DNA from: JAFDZO01 sp044226845
GTDB taxonomy: Bacteria > Bacteroidota > Ignavibacteria > Tepidaquicellales > Tepidaquicellaceae
DNA: 64,000 bases
Direction of reading: 5' to 3'
Assembly (NCBI GenBank): GCA_044226845.1
Contig: JBGAGG010000001.1
Coordinates: 124,001 to 188,000, forward strand
The first letter of the stretch is position 1. Each line of letters begins with the position of its first letter. The translations under genes were made by a program, and so were the position numbers. The notes beneath the pieces are model-generated. The model made no database searches, was not told the DNA's origin, and was given only the letters and a program-made list of their open reading frames with translations. Below are positions 42,816 to 50,631 of the stretch, in pieces.

Positions 42816-43295
42816 ATGATTGAATACAGAAAAATAATTCCCTCCGATAATAAAATATTAGCAGATATAATCACTTCGATAATGAAGGAGTTTAAAGAAG
42901 ACCCTAAAGGAACGATTGTCGAAGACCTGACTTTGCATACTATGTATGAAAATTATACACAGGGCAAGGGCGTGTATTATGTTGCAGTGGAAGATAATAA
43001 ACTACTTGGCGGCTCGGGAATAAATCAGCTTGAGGGTACGCCGGAAAAAATTTGTGAGCTGCAAAGAATGTTTCTGCTTCCTGAATCGCGGGGAAAAGGT
43101 ATAGGGAAAAAGTTAATGGAGTTATGCATTCAGGCAGCTAAGGATTTTGAATATGAAAAAATTTATCTCGAAACTCTTGATAACATGAGCGATGCAAGAA
43201 AGTTATATCTGAAAGCGGGATTTGAATTTATAGAAAAGCCGCTTGGCAATACGGGACACTGCGGCTGCAATACCTGGATGGAAAAAAGATTATGA
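42816..43295 (+). CDS. GNAT family N-acetyltransferase
   Basis: This 159-residue enzyme starts MIEYRKIIPSDNKILADII and carries the acetyl-CoA loop ELQRMFLLPESRGKGIGKKL (R/Q-x-x-G-x-G/A as RGKGIG), then KIYLETLDNMSDARKLYLKAGF. The final HCGCNTWMEK matches a common single-domain GNAT group that acetylates small amines or acids. The acceptor substrate is unknown. It ends the DUF2238-VOC-GNAT run; a large repeat-bearing intergenic region follows. Confidence 0.9.
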   Translation: MIEYRKIIPSDNKILADIITSIMKEFKEDPKGTIVEDLTLHTMYENYTQGKGVYYVAVEDNKLLGGSGINQLEGTPEKICELQRMFLLPESRGKGIGKKLMELCIQAAKDFEYEKIYLETLDNMSDARKLYLKAGFEFIEKPLGNTGHCGCNTWMEKRL

Positions 43296-43321
43296 AAAAA
43301 AACGAATCAAGCCAAATTATT

Positions 43322-43776
43322 CTCTCTATCCCTACTAATAGGGAACATTCTCTTTGAACTTTAAAATAGTTGTATTATTTTTGATGAGCCATTTCAGGCT
43401 CTGATTACAGTACGGATTATTTTCTCAGATAATTTTCGCAGCTTTACTTAATAATCCGTCAAAAATCCGACTATTTCAATTAACAATTAATAATTAACAA
43501 TGAACAGACAGACAAGAATCCGACTATTTCCAGACATTTTTAAAAATTAAAAACTTCGGTACTGTAAAAACAATGCTGGCTTTTATAAAATCCGTCATAG
43601 AATTTATTCATGTTGGATTTTTCAGGGTGCCGGTACTAAAGGTTCGCCTTGGCGAATTGTTTTTACAACACTGAATTTTCAAAATCCGTCAAAAATCCGT
43701 CAGGATTGAAAAATTTTTTGAGAAGAAATTTTTAGACGGAACTGAGCAACGCTCAGAATGTGACTATTTTGCGACT
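43322..43776 (-). repeat. Dispersed intergenic repeat, copy A (inverted relative to copy B at 56.3-56.8 kb)
   Basis: This accounts for most of the 650-base stretch without genes between 43296 and 43945. On the minus strand, 43776 to about 43622 matches 56285-56456, including 27 identical bases (43649-43675 against 56411-56437), the hairpin CTGAGC-n-GCTCAG and the repeated word TTTTGACGGATT. About 280 bases further on, the end TTCCCTATTAGTAGG at 43323-43347 matches 56746-56768, at nearly the same distance as in copy B. I see no open frame of note. A/T-rich word repeats lie near 43475-43500. Confidence 0.75.
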
Positions 43777-43922
43777 CTGAAAAAAATTTTGCAGTGTAAG
43801 AGCAAATGTAACATTTTAAAAACAATAAATATTGATTTAACAAGATAGCGTAAAATAAAATGTGACAATAATGTGACACTGTACACAAAGTTACAAATTT
43901 AAAATGTGACTTTTTTGCGACT
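43757..43922 (+). repeat. Two 20-nt direct repeats upstream of the 43946 GNAT gene
   Basis: AATGTGACTATTTTGCGACT at 43757-43776 recurs at 43903-43922 with one difference (T for A). The second copy ends 24 bases before the GNAT start codon. A related word, in the opposite orientation, is in copy B at 56288-56306. Additional TGTGACA words occur between them. It could be a binding site or a repeat terminus. Confidence 0.6.
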
Positions 43923-43945
43923 ATGATAATACTTTAATATATAGA

Positions 43946-44437
43946 ATGGAAATAAAAATAAGAAGGGCAGTACCGGAAGACCTGAGTGAACTCCGGCAGC
44001 TCTATATCGATACCGTTTCCAACGTAAACTCAAAAGACTACGATGAAAACCAGATACGCGCATGGATAAAGCCGTGGTTTGAGCCCGATACAGCTACCCG
44101 CGACGGAAGAACTTTTGCTGATAAAATAGTTGAGCAATATTTTATAGTAGCAGTTATAAATAATATTATCGCCGGCTTTGCTTCGCTGGAAGATAACGGC
44201 TATCTGGATTTTATGTATGTGCATAAAGATTTCCAGCGGCATGGAGTCGCAAAAACGCTCCTGAACGAATTAGAAAATTATGCGCGTGAAAAAAATATAA
44301 AAGAAGTGAATGCTATCGTAAGCAAAACTGCATTGGGATTTTTTGAAAAGCACGGCTGGATAAAAATAAGGGAAGATGTTGTTGAAGTACGTGGAGCAAC
44401 TTTCGTTGATAACATCATGATAAAAAAATTAGAATAG
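43946..44437 (+). CDS. GNAT family N-acetyltransferase
   Basis: This 163-residue protein starts MEIKIRRAVPEDLSELRQLY with the usual GNAT opening. It contains VINNIIAGFASLEDNGYLDFMYV, the acetyl-CoA loop HKDFQRHGVAKTLLNELE and GFFEKHGWIKIREDVVEVRG. It matches the YafP/PhnO-like group of single-domain acetyltransferases. The acceptor is unknown. Its upstream region is repeat copy A with two direct repeats, which could affect expression. It is convergent with the SDR gene at 44592. Confidence 0.88.
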   Translation: MEIKIRRAVPEDLSELRQLYIDTVSNVNSKDYDENQIRAWIKPWFEPDTATRDGRTFADKIVEQYFIVAVINNIIAGFASLEDNGYLDFMYVHKDFQRHGVAKTLLNELENYAREKNIKEVNAIVSKTALGFFEKHGWIKIREDVVEVRGATFVDNIMIKKLE

Positions 44438-44446
44438 AAAATAGAA

Positions 44447-44569
44447 CCCCCCGACACCAACAAACAACATTGCCGGGAGGCGTTTTATTGGGAAACAATG
44501 GGTACAGGATTAACTTATTCTATACCTTCTCTATATAGAGTAAGCTCCCAATAATAACGCAAAACCCAT
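44447..44569 (+). ncRNA. Candidate structured RNA or element between convergent genes
   Basis: Hairpin 1: CCCCCCG (44447-44453) and CGGGAGG (44474-44480), one mismatch. Hairpin 2: GCGTTTTATTGGGA (44480-44493) and TCCCAATAATAACGC (44546-44560), 14 bp with one bulge. Nested in it, CTTATTCTATA (44514-44524) and TATAGAGTAAG (44534-44544) form 11 bp with one G-U pair. The bulge word ATGGGT (44498-44503) can pair with ACCCAT (44564-44569), making a pseudoknot. No gene lies here and neighbours converge on it. Its expression is unknown; a terminator-like role is an alternative. Confidence 0.45.
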
Positions 44570-44591
44570 GCCTGAAAATTATTTTTTTATA

Positions 44592-45377
44592 TTACCTGTT
44601 CTTTTGTATTTTATAAACCGTAGCCAGTACAAGTTTTCTCGGCATAAATCTGGTAGCAAAAGCTAACAATGTATTCATAAATCCTTCAATGGCAACATAT
44701 TTTCCCTTCATCATTGCATTGTATCCGCAAAGGGCAACTTCGTAGGAGGTAGCATTTACGCCTTTTGCAAGTTTGGATTCGGTTATGTTTGCTGCTTTTT
44801 GGAAGTTTGATTTTGTAGGTCCGGGGCATAAACATGTTACGGTTACATTTGTATCTTTTAGCTCATAAGCCATTGCTTCGGATAAGGAAAGGACAAATGC
44901 TTTAGTTGCATAATAAATACTCATAAGAGGTCCGGGTTGAAATGCAGCTGTAGAGGCAACGTTCAGAATCCTTCCGCTGTTTCGTTTAACCATTGGCTGA
45001 ACAAATAATTTCGAGAGCTCAGCAAGAGCAATTACATTTACCTGTATCATATCGTTCTCTTTATTCCAGTCGGTCTCGTAAAAATTTCCGTAGCCGCCGA
45101 AGCCTGCGTTGTTTATTAGGTATTCTATTTCGATTTTATCAGTTTCAAGTTCCTCGTATATTTCCATAGGAGCGTTTTTATCCGATAGATCTTTTACTAT
45201 AACTTTTACTTTTATCTTAAATTTTTCTGTAAGCTCTTTTGCAAGTTCATCCATGGCAGATTTATTTCTTGCTACGAGTACAAGATTACAATTATTAGCG
45301 GCAAAGATTTTCGCAAGATCTAATCCTATTCCCGATGATGCTCCTGTTATTAATACAGTTTTCAATGCTTTTTTCAT
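44592..45377 (-). CDS. SDR family NAD(P)-dependent oxidoreductase (DltE/YqjQ-like)
   Basis: This 261-residue enzyme has VLITGASSGIGLDLAKIFAA (cofactor loop GASSGIG), IEYLINNAGFGGYGNFYETD, the catalytic Ser in LNVASTAAFQPGP and Tyr-Lys in IYYATKAFV. The FGGYGNF segment and TCLCPGPTKSNF loop place it among YqjQ/DltE-type dehydrogenases of unknown substrate. It is 8 bases downstream of the methyltransferase gene, itself 8 bases from the flavin reductase gene, so the three are one minus-strand operon. Confidence 0.9.
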   Translation of the reverse strand: MKKALKTVLITGASSGIGLDLAKIFAANNCNLVLVARNKSAMDELAKELTEKFKIKVKVIVKDLSDKNAPMEIYEELETDKIEIEYLINNAGFGGYGNFYETDWNKENDMIQVNVIALAELSKLFVQPMVKRNSGRILNVASTAAFQPGPLMSIYYATKAFVLSLSEAMAYELKDTNVTVTCLCPGPTKSNFQKAANITESKLAKGVNATSYEVALCGYNAMMKGKYVAIEGFMNTLLAFATRFMPRKLVLATVYKIQKNR

Positions 45378-45385
45378 TTTTGTTA

Positions 45386-46108
45386 TTACAATTTTTCACA
45401 AACTAAAATCAATCGTCTTGAACCGAACTCAAATTTTTCGCCTTCAATTGAACCGTATGCTTTAAATTTTCCGAAGCCATTTTTAGAAAGTAAGTCTCGT
45501 ATTTCTTTATATCCATATAATCGGATGCTGCTGCTTTGAGATTCTTTACCAAGTGTCCACTTAACATCTATTCTGCTTGTTTCTAAATTAAGATGTCTTT
45601 CTTCCTTAAATGGAGTTTTTCCATAACGATTTTTTGAGAGAGGCTGAAAAATAGGAATGATTGTTTCTAATGTATGAGTATCAATTAAAAATCTTCCACC
45701 TTTTTTTAAGCTTCGGGCTGCAGCTTTTAAAAATTTTTCATTGTCTTCATCTGAGAAATATCCGAAGCTGCCGAACCAGCAGATGACTGCATCAAACTTA
45801 TTTCTATAGGAGAAATTGCGCATATCTCCTTCAGCGTAATTAATCTTAAGGCTGTTATCCAGAGCTTTCTGCTTTGCAAAATCAAGCACGTGCTTATTGA
45901 ATTCTATTCCTGTTACATTCATTCCTTTTTGAGCGAGTAGGACTGCTATGCGCCCGTAACCGCAGGGAACATCGAGCACGGCCATTCCTTTTTTCAGCTT
46001 CATAACTTTGCAGATGAAGTCAGTCTGCACCTTATCCTGCTCGGGAGTGTAAACATCGAACTGAACTTTTTGCCAAAGCTTGAAAAAATTTTTATGCCAG
46101 TCTTTCAT
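45386..46108 (-). CDS. Class I SAM-dependent methyltransferase
   Basis: This 240-residue protein has motif I as GMAVLDVPCGYGRIAVLLAQ, post-I GIEFNKHVLDFAKQKA and motif IV FDAVICWFGSFGYFSDEDN. The order and FGSFGYF region match small-molecule methyltransferases of the type-11/25 group. The start is MKDWHKNFFKLWQ. The substrate cannot be told. It lies in the middle of the minus-strand operon at 44592-46824. Confidence 0.87.
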   Translation of the reverse strand: MKDWHKNFFKLWQKVQFDVYTPEQDKVQTDFICKVMKLKKGMAVLDVPCGYGRIAVLLAQKGMNVTGIEFNKHVLDFAKQKALDNSLKINYAEGDMRNFSYRNKFDAVICWFGSFGYFSDEDNEKFLKAAARSLKKGGRFLIDTHTLETIIPIFQPLSKNRYGKTPFKEERHLNLETSRIDVKWTLGKESQSSSIRLYGYKEIRDLLSKNGFGKFKAYGSIEGEKFEFGSRRLILVCEKL

Positions 46109-46116
46109 ATTTATTA

Positions 46117-46824
46117 TTATATATTCTCTATAAAAATTTTATCCTCAGGTACACCTGAACTTACTAATACTTTAATAGCTTCACTAAGCATCATGGGCGG
46201 GCCGGTAACAAAAAACACATATGAATCAATTTCACCTATATACTTTTTAAAAATCTCCTCTGAAAAAATACCTTTTTCTGTTTTTGTATCAGAAGAGTTT
46301 TCTAAAATAGGAATGAAGGTAAAATTATTTTTTTCGTTACTGAGATTTTTAAACTCATTTATAAATACTGCAGTTTCTGTTGAGCGGTTTGCATAAAACA
46401 AAATAAGTTCTTTATCTATTTCCCTTTCTTCAAAATCTCGGAGTATGCTTCTCACGGGAGTAATGCCTGTACCTCCGGCTATAAAGACAGGAATGAAATT
46501 ACTTTCATAAATTTTTTTGCTGTGAATCTCACCGCGCGGTTCATCAAATAATAACTGCGAGCCTATGGGAAGGTTTAAAATCGCATTTGAAAAATCGGAG
46601 CCTGACTTTCGTATAATAATTTCTATATTACTTTCATGGGGGGAGTTAGCAATTGAAAAGTGCCTTTCGTTGCCTTTGCCGTCAGCAGCATTCAGATCAG
46701 GAATTGTAACCGTAACAAACTGTCCTGCAATAAATTTTATACCCGAATTCCCTTTATCAAAGTACAATCCGAATGTATCTTTCAGAATTTCTTCTTTACC
46801 AACGAGTTTTAAGTTATAAGTCAT
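46117..46824 (-). CDS. Ferredoxin-NADP reductase-like FAD/NAD oxidoreductase
   Basis: This 235-residue protein has an FAD domain with ERHFSIANSPHESNIEIIIR (R-x-[YF]-[ST] block as RHFS) and an NAD domain starting FIPVFIAGGTGITPVRSIL (G-G-T-G-[IF]-T-P). It ends VTGPPMMLSEAIKVLVSSGVPEDKI. The layout is that of flavin-dependent ferredoxin or phenol-hydroxylase reductase domains, here without a 2Fe-2S domain. It would pass electrons from NAD(P)H to an unknown partner. It is the first gene of a minus-strand operon with a methyltransferase and an SDR. Confidence 0.88.
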   Translation of the reverse strand: MTYNLKLVGKEEILKDTFGLYFDKGNSGIKFIAGQFVTVTIPDLNAADGKGNERHFSIANSPHESNIEIIIRKSGSDFSNAILNLPIGSQLLFDEPRGEIHSKKIYESNFIPVFIAGGTGITPVRSILRDFEEREIDKELILFYANRSTETAVFINEFKNLSNEKNNFTFIPILENSSDTKTEKGIFSEEIFKKYIGEIDSYVFFVTGPPMMLSEAIKVLVSSGVPEDKIFIENI

Positions 46825-46979
46825 TTTATCTTTATAAATTCAAGATAACAATTTTAAAAATGATTTTAAGTTCTTAGTTTAGAGGGAATTATTTTGCAGA
46901 AATGCCCGTTTTCCTTAAAAATATCAGAATTGTATTTCATAAGGCTTCCTCGTATTTTTAAACTTAAATTACATTATAT

Positions 46980-47600
46980 ATGACTAAAAAATTCCAATAT
47001 ATTTTTTTCGTTTTAATTTTAGGCATCTTCTCTGTTAACTTTTACGGATGCGGATATAACTCGCTTGTGCAGCAGGAAGAAAAAGTAAACGGCGCATGGT
47101 CGCAGGTTGAAAATCAATATCAAAGAAGAGCTGACCTTATCCCTAACTTAGTGAACACCGTAAAAGGATATGCAGATTTTGAAAAAGATGTATTGACGGA
47201 GGTAACCGATGCAAGAAGCCGTGTAGGCTCTGTACAGATAAAGGCTGATGACTTAAACGATCCTCAAAAATTGCAGCAGTTTCAGGATGCACAGGATAAA
47301 TTATCCTCCGCTATTTCAAGATTACTTGTTGTATCAGAAAATTATCCTAACTTAAAAGCAAATGAGAATTTTCTTCAGCTGCAGTCACAGCTTGAAGGAA
47401 CTGAAAACAGAATATCAGTCGAAAGAAAAAAATTCAATGATGCAGTACAGGAGTACAACACATCACTGAGAACTTTCCCGACTTTAATCTCGGCAAAGCT
47501 TTTCGGCTTTAAAGATAAAGCTTACTTTAAATCAGTCGCAGGCAGCGAAAAAGCTCCGGACGTGAAGTTCGATTTTAATAAAAAAGACGAGAAAAAATAA
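46980..47600 (+). CDS. lemA: LemA family protein
   Basis: This 206-residue protein has an N-terminal membrane anchor (FVLILGIFSVNFYGCGYN) that is lipobox-like (YGCG). The LemA signature VNGAWSQVENQYQRRADLIPNLVNTVKGYA follows, with E-V-x-A-R (TEVTDARSRVG), LSSAISRLLVVSENYPNLKAN and the ending NTSLRTFPTLISAKLFGFKDK. The family forms four-helix bundles in the periplasm or cytoplasm; its function is unknown. It is 25 bases before the GMPP-like gene. Confidence 0.93.
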   Translation: MTKKFQYIFFVLILGIFSVNFYGCGYNSLVQQEEKVNGAWSQVENQYQRRADLIPNLVNTVKGYADFEKDVLTEVTDARSRVGSVQIKADDLNDPQKLQQFQDAQDKLSSAISRLLVVSENYPNLKANENFLQLQSQLEGTENRISVERKKFNDAVQEYNTSLRTFPTLISAKLFGFKDKAYFKSVAGSEKAPDVKFDFNKKDEKK

Positions 47601-47625
47601 TTCCTCTAATTATTAATTAAAAGTA

Positions 47626-50064
47626 ATGCAAGCTATTGTGATGGCGGGAGGATTTGGCACACGCCTTAGACCTCTAACGAATAATATTCCGAAACCGATA
47701 GTACCGATTGCAAACCGGCCGATACTTGAACATCTTATGGACTTACTCAATCTTCATAAGATTGATGATGTCACCGTATTGCTATATTACCAGGCAGACC
47801 ATATAAAGAATTTACTTGGTGACGGTTCAAAATACGGAATGAATATCCGTTACGTAAAACCTGAACAGGATTTCGGAACTGCCGGAGCTGTGAAGCTTGC
47901 AGAAGAATTTATTACAGATGATTTTCTTGTTATAAGCGGAGACGTGCTTACTGATTTTAATTTATCCGATATACATAATTTTCACGTTAAAAGAAATTCT
48001 ACGGCAACACTATCTTTATTCAGCGCAGAGAATCCATTACAGTTCGGAATTGTTCTGACTGACGGAGAAGGAAAGATTGTCAGATTTTTAGAGAAACCTT
48101 CTTCTTCTGAAGTTTTCTCAGATACCATTAACACAGGAATATACTATTTCAAAAAAGAAATTTTCGATTACATACCTGCAGGGGAGAATTTTGATTTTTC
48201 AAAAGACCTCTTCCCGCACTTATTACAAAACGGTATTCCATTATACGGATTTAAAAGCACCGGATACTGGCGTGATGTCGGTAATCTTGAAGAATATATT
48301 TATGCAAACTTAGAAGCGCTCCGCGGTGACCTTGCTTATATCAAAGTAAAAGATGACAAAGGAAATTGTATAGATGAAAGCGCAAACATTTCTCCAAAAG
48401 CGTTTATTGAAAACAGTATCATCGGTAAAAATGTAACCGTAGAAGCAGGTGCAAACATAAAGAATTCTATAATCTGGGATAACGTAAGCGTAAAATCCAA
48501 AGCAAGAATTCTTTTTGATGTTATAGGAAAAAATTGTAAGATTGGTGAAAATGCAAGAGTAAACGATTTTGTTTTTATGGGAGATAACTGTGAAGTCGGC
48601 AAGAACGCCTTCATCAGCTCAAGCATAAAAATTTGGGATAAGAAGAAAATTGATAACAACGCAAAGGTAACACGAAGCTTAATATACGAAGATACATTCT
48701 TTAATGAACTGTTTACAGATTCAAGAATATCTGGACTCTCGAACTTACAGGTAAATCCTGAGTTCGCCTCTAAACTCGGCTCTGTTTACGGTGCTTTCAT
48801 AGGAGAAAACAAAAAAGTTGTGCTTGCCCGTGATATAGATGATATATCGAATATGATTAAGCGTTCAATTTCTTCCGGAGTTATGTCGGCTGGATTGACG
48901 GTTAAAGATTTGCAGATGTCTTCTATTCCATTGCTAAGGCAGGAACTGAAAGGCGGCGCGGGTGCAGGCGGTATCTTCGTAAGAAAGTCTCCGTTCGATA
49001 AAGCCACAACCGATATTATTTTCTTTGATAAAGACGGAAAAGATTTATCAAGCAGCAAGACAAAAGGAATAGAAAAATTATATTTCAGTGAAGAGTATCA
49101 GCGCGCTGATTTCTTCATGGTAGGTTCTATTAAATATCCTGAAAGAACGATTGAAAAATATAAAGAGCACTTCTTACGCAATCTTGATGTTGATGCTATA
49201 AGAAAGAGAAGATTTAAAATCGTGCTGGATTACAGTCACGGTATAACGGCAGAGCTATTCCCTGATATACTTGGAGAGTTTAACATTGAAACGGTTTCAT
49301 TATCTGCTCACTTAGATAAAGATAAAATCACAAGAACTCAGGAAGAGTTTGATGTTGCGTTCAAGCAGTTCTCATATGTAGTCCGTTCGCTGAATTACAA
49401 CTTCGGGTTTATGATCGATTCCGGCGGTGAGAAGATATGGATAATGAACAATGAAGGCGATAGAATTGACGGCGACAGGTTCTTAGTATTGGTAACGAAG
49501 ATGTTCTTAATGGTAAATCCGGAAACAAAAAAAATTGCAGTGCCAATACAGGCAACGCGTGAAATAGATTTAGTTGCAGAAGAATTCGGCACTGAAGTTG
49601 TAAGAGTAAAGGACAGCCACTATGCAATGATGACTGCCTGTGATGATAAGGAAGTTAAGTTTGTCGGCGGAACAAAGGGCGGATTTATTTTCCCTGAGTT
49701 CTTATATGCTACTGATGGTATGTTTGCCATAGCAAAAATCCTTGAGTTATTTGCCAAGACAAAATCTAACGTTCACGATATTCTTGATGAGACAAAGAAA
49801 TTATTTATGATGAAAGAAAACATTGAATGTACAAAAGAAGATAAGGGTAAGGTGATAAGGAAGTTCATGGAAGATAACACTCAGTATGACCAGATCTTAA
49901 TTGACGGTGTGCTGCTGACTTTAAGCAAGACAGATACAATTTTATGTATTCCTGATAAGAGCAGAGATATAATTCATTTGAACATAGAGACAGATTCACA
50001 GGGCAAGACTGAAAGTTTAATAAAAGAATTCAAGAAAAAAATAAAAAGTTATTTATCCGAATAA
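47626..50064 (+). CDS. Mannose-1-phosphate guanylyltransferase-like / degenerate phosphomannomutase fusion
   Basis: This 812-residue protein starts with a sugar nucleotidyltransferase domain: QAIVMAGGFGTRLRPLTNNI (G-G-x-G-T-R-L-x-P-L-T), NTGIYYFKKEIFDYIP. Left-handed beta-helix hexapeptides follow (IIGKNVTVEAGANIKNSII). From about residue 395 it continues as an alpha-D-phosphohexomutase domain, but the catalytic Ser motif (TASHNP) is replaced by GGAGAGGIFVRKSPFD, and the metal loop (DGDGDR) by MIDSGGEKIWIMNN, so mutase activity is probably lost. Such fusions are known from cyanobacteria and actinobacteria. It probably makes a nucleotide sugar for envelope polysaccharide. Confidence 0.87.
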   Translation: MQAIVMAGGFGTRLRPLTNNIPKPIVPIANRPILEHLMDLLNLHKIDDVTVLLYYQADHIKNLLGDGSKYGMNIRYVKPEQDFGTAGAVKLAEEFITDDFLVISGDVLTDFNLSDIHNFHVKRNSTATLSLFSAENPLQFGIVLTDGEGKIVRFLEKPSSSEVFSDTINTGIYYFKKEIFDYIPAGENFDFSKDLFPHLLQNGIPLYGFKSTGYWRDVGNLEEYIYANLEALRGDLAYIKVKDDKGNCIDESANISPKAFIENSIIGKNVTVEAGANIKNSIIWDNVSVKSKARILFDVIGKNCKIGENARVNDFVFMGDNCEVGKNAFISSSIKIWDKKKIDNNAKVTRSLIYEDTFFNELFTDSRISGLSNLQVNPEFASKLGSVYGAFIGENKKVVLARDIDDISNMIKRSISSGVMSAGLTVKDLQMSSIPLLRQELKGGAGAGGIFVRKSPFDKATTDIIFFDKDGKDLSSSKTKGIEKLYFSEEYQRADFFMVGSIKYPERTIEKYKEHFLRNLDVDAIRKRRFKIVLDYSHGITAELFPDILGEFNIETVSLSAHLDKDKITRTQEEFDVAFKQFSYVVRSLNYNFGFMIDSGGEKIWIMNNEGDRIDGDRFLVLVTKMFLMVNPETKKIAVPIQATREIDLVAEEFGTEVVRVKDSHYAMMTACDDKEVKFVGGTKGGFIFPEFLYATDGMFAIAKILELFAKTKSNVHDILDETKKLFMMKENIECTKEDKGKVIRKFMEDNTQYDQILIDGVLLTLSKTDTILCIPDKSRDIIHLNIETDSQGKTESLIKEFKKKIKSYLSE

Positions 50065-50120
50065 TTGGAGTAGTTCGTAACTGAAAGAAATAATTTATAA
50101 ATTTAATTCTAAGATGTAAA

Positions 50121-50591
50121 ATGAAAATCAGTGAAATTTTAGCGGAAAACATTATATCAGTTGATTTAGAGGTCGCAGATAAGAATGATGCAATAAATAA
50201 AATAATTGATCTTGCAAATAATTCGGGAAAGATAATTGATCTTGAAAAAGTAAGAAGCGCAGTTCTTGAAAGAGAGAAACTGGTTTCTACAGGAGTAGGA
50301 AAAGGCTTTGCTATTCCCCACGGTAAAACTGATGCAATAACTGATATCACTGCAGCTTTTGCTGTGTTAAAAAATCCCATAGATTTTGAATCAATAGATT
50401 TAGAACCGGTACGTTTTATTTTTCTTTTAGTAGGAAAAGAAAATTTATTGAATGCGCATATAAAACTGCTCAGCAGAATTTCAAGATTAATGAATAAAGA
50501 TGATTTCAGAAGAAGACTTGCAGAAGCAAAAACAAGCAAGGAAGCTCTGGATATTTTCAAAGAAGAAGAACAGAATTTCTTAGATATATAA
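50121..50591 (+). CDS. ptsN: PTS IIA-like nitrogen-regulatory protein (PtsN)
   Basis: This 156-residue EIIA(Ntr)/fructose domain has the phospho-accepting His in STGVGKGFAIPHGKTDAITD (IPHGKT), then LAPV-like ESIDLEPVRFIFLLVGKEN and INAHIKLLSRISRLM. It is a stand-alone domain with no membrane components, so a regulatory rather than transport role is likely. It starts 56 bases after the fusion gene, and the M61 peptidase gene follows at 40 bases. PtsP/NPr partners are not here. Confidence 0.9.
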   Translation: MKISEILAENIISVDLEVADKNDAINKIIDLANNSGKIIDLEKVRSAVLEREKLVSTGVGKGFAIPHGKTDAITDITAAFAVLKNPIDFESIDLEPVRFIFLLVGKENLLNAHIKLLSRISRLMNKDDFRRRLAEAKTSKEALDIFKEEEQNFLDI

Positions 50592-50631
50592 AATACATAG
50601 CACCACTTTAGTATAACTCAAATTTAGCCAC

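Noticed and set aside
43322..43945. CRISPR array in the repeat-rich gap
   Set aside because: The recurring words are irregularly spaced, there are no equal-length spacers, and no cas gene is in the window.
44447..44569. Reading the structured gap as an integron attC site
   Set aside because: No RYYYAAC/GTTRRRY core pair or integrase gene is seen.
50030..50560. 176-codon open frame on the minus strand over ptsN
   Set aside because: It is the antisense of the PtsN gene, whose IPHGKT site and family match are clear. The minus product is Ser/Ile/Phe-rich with no motif, as expected of a shadow frame.
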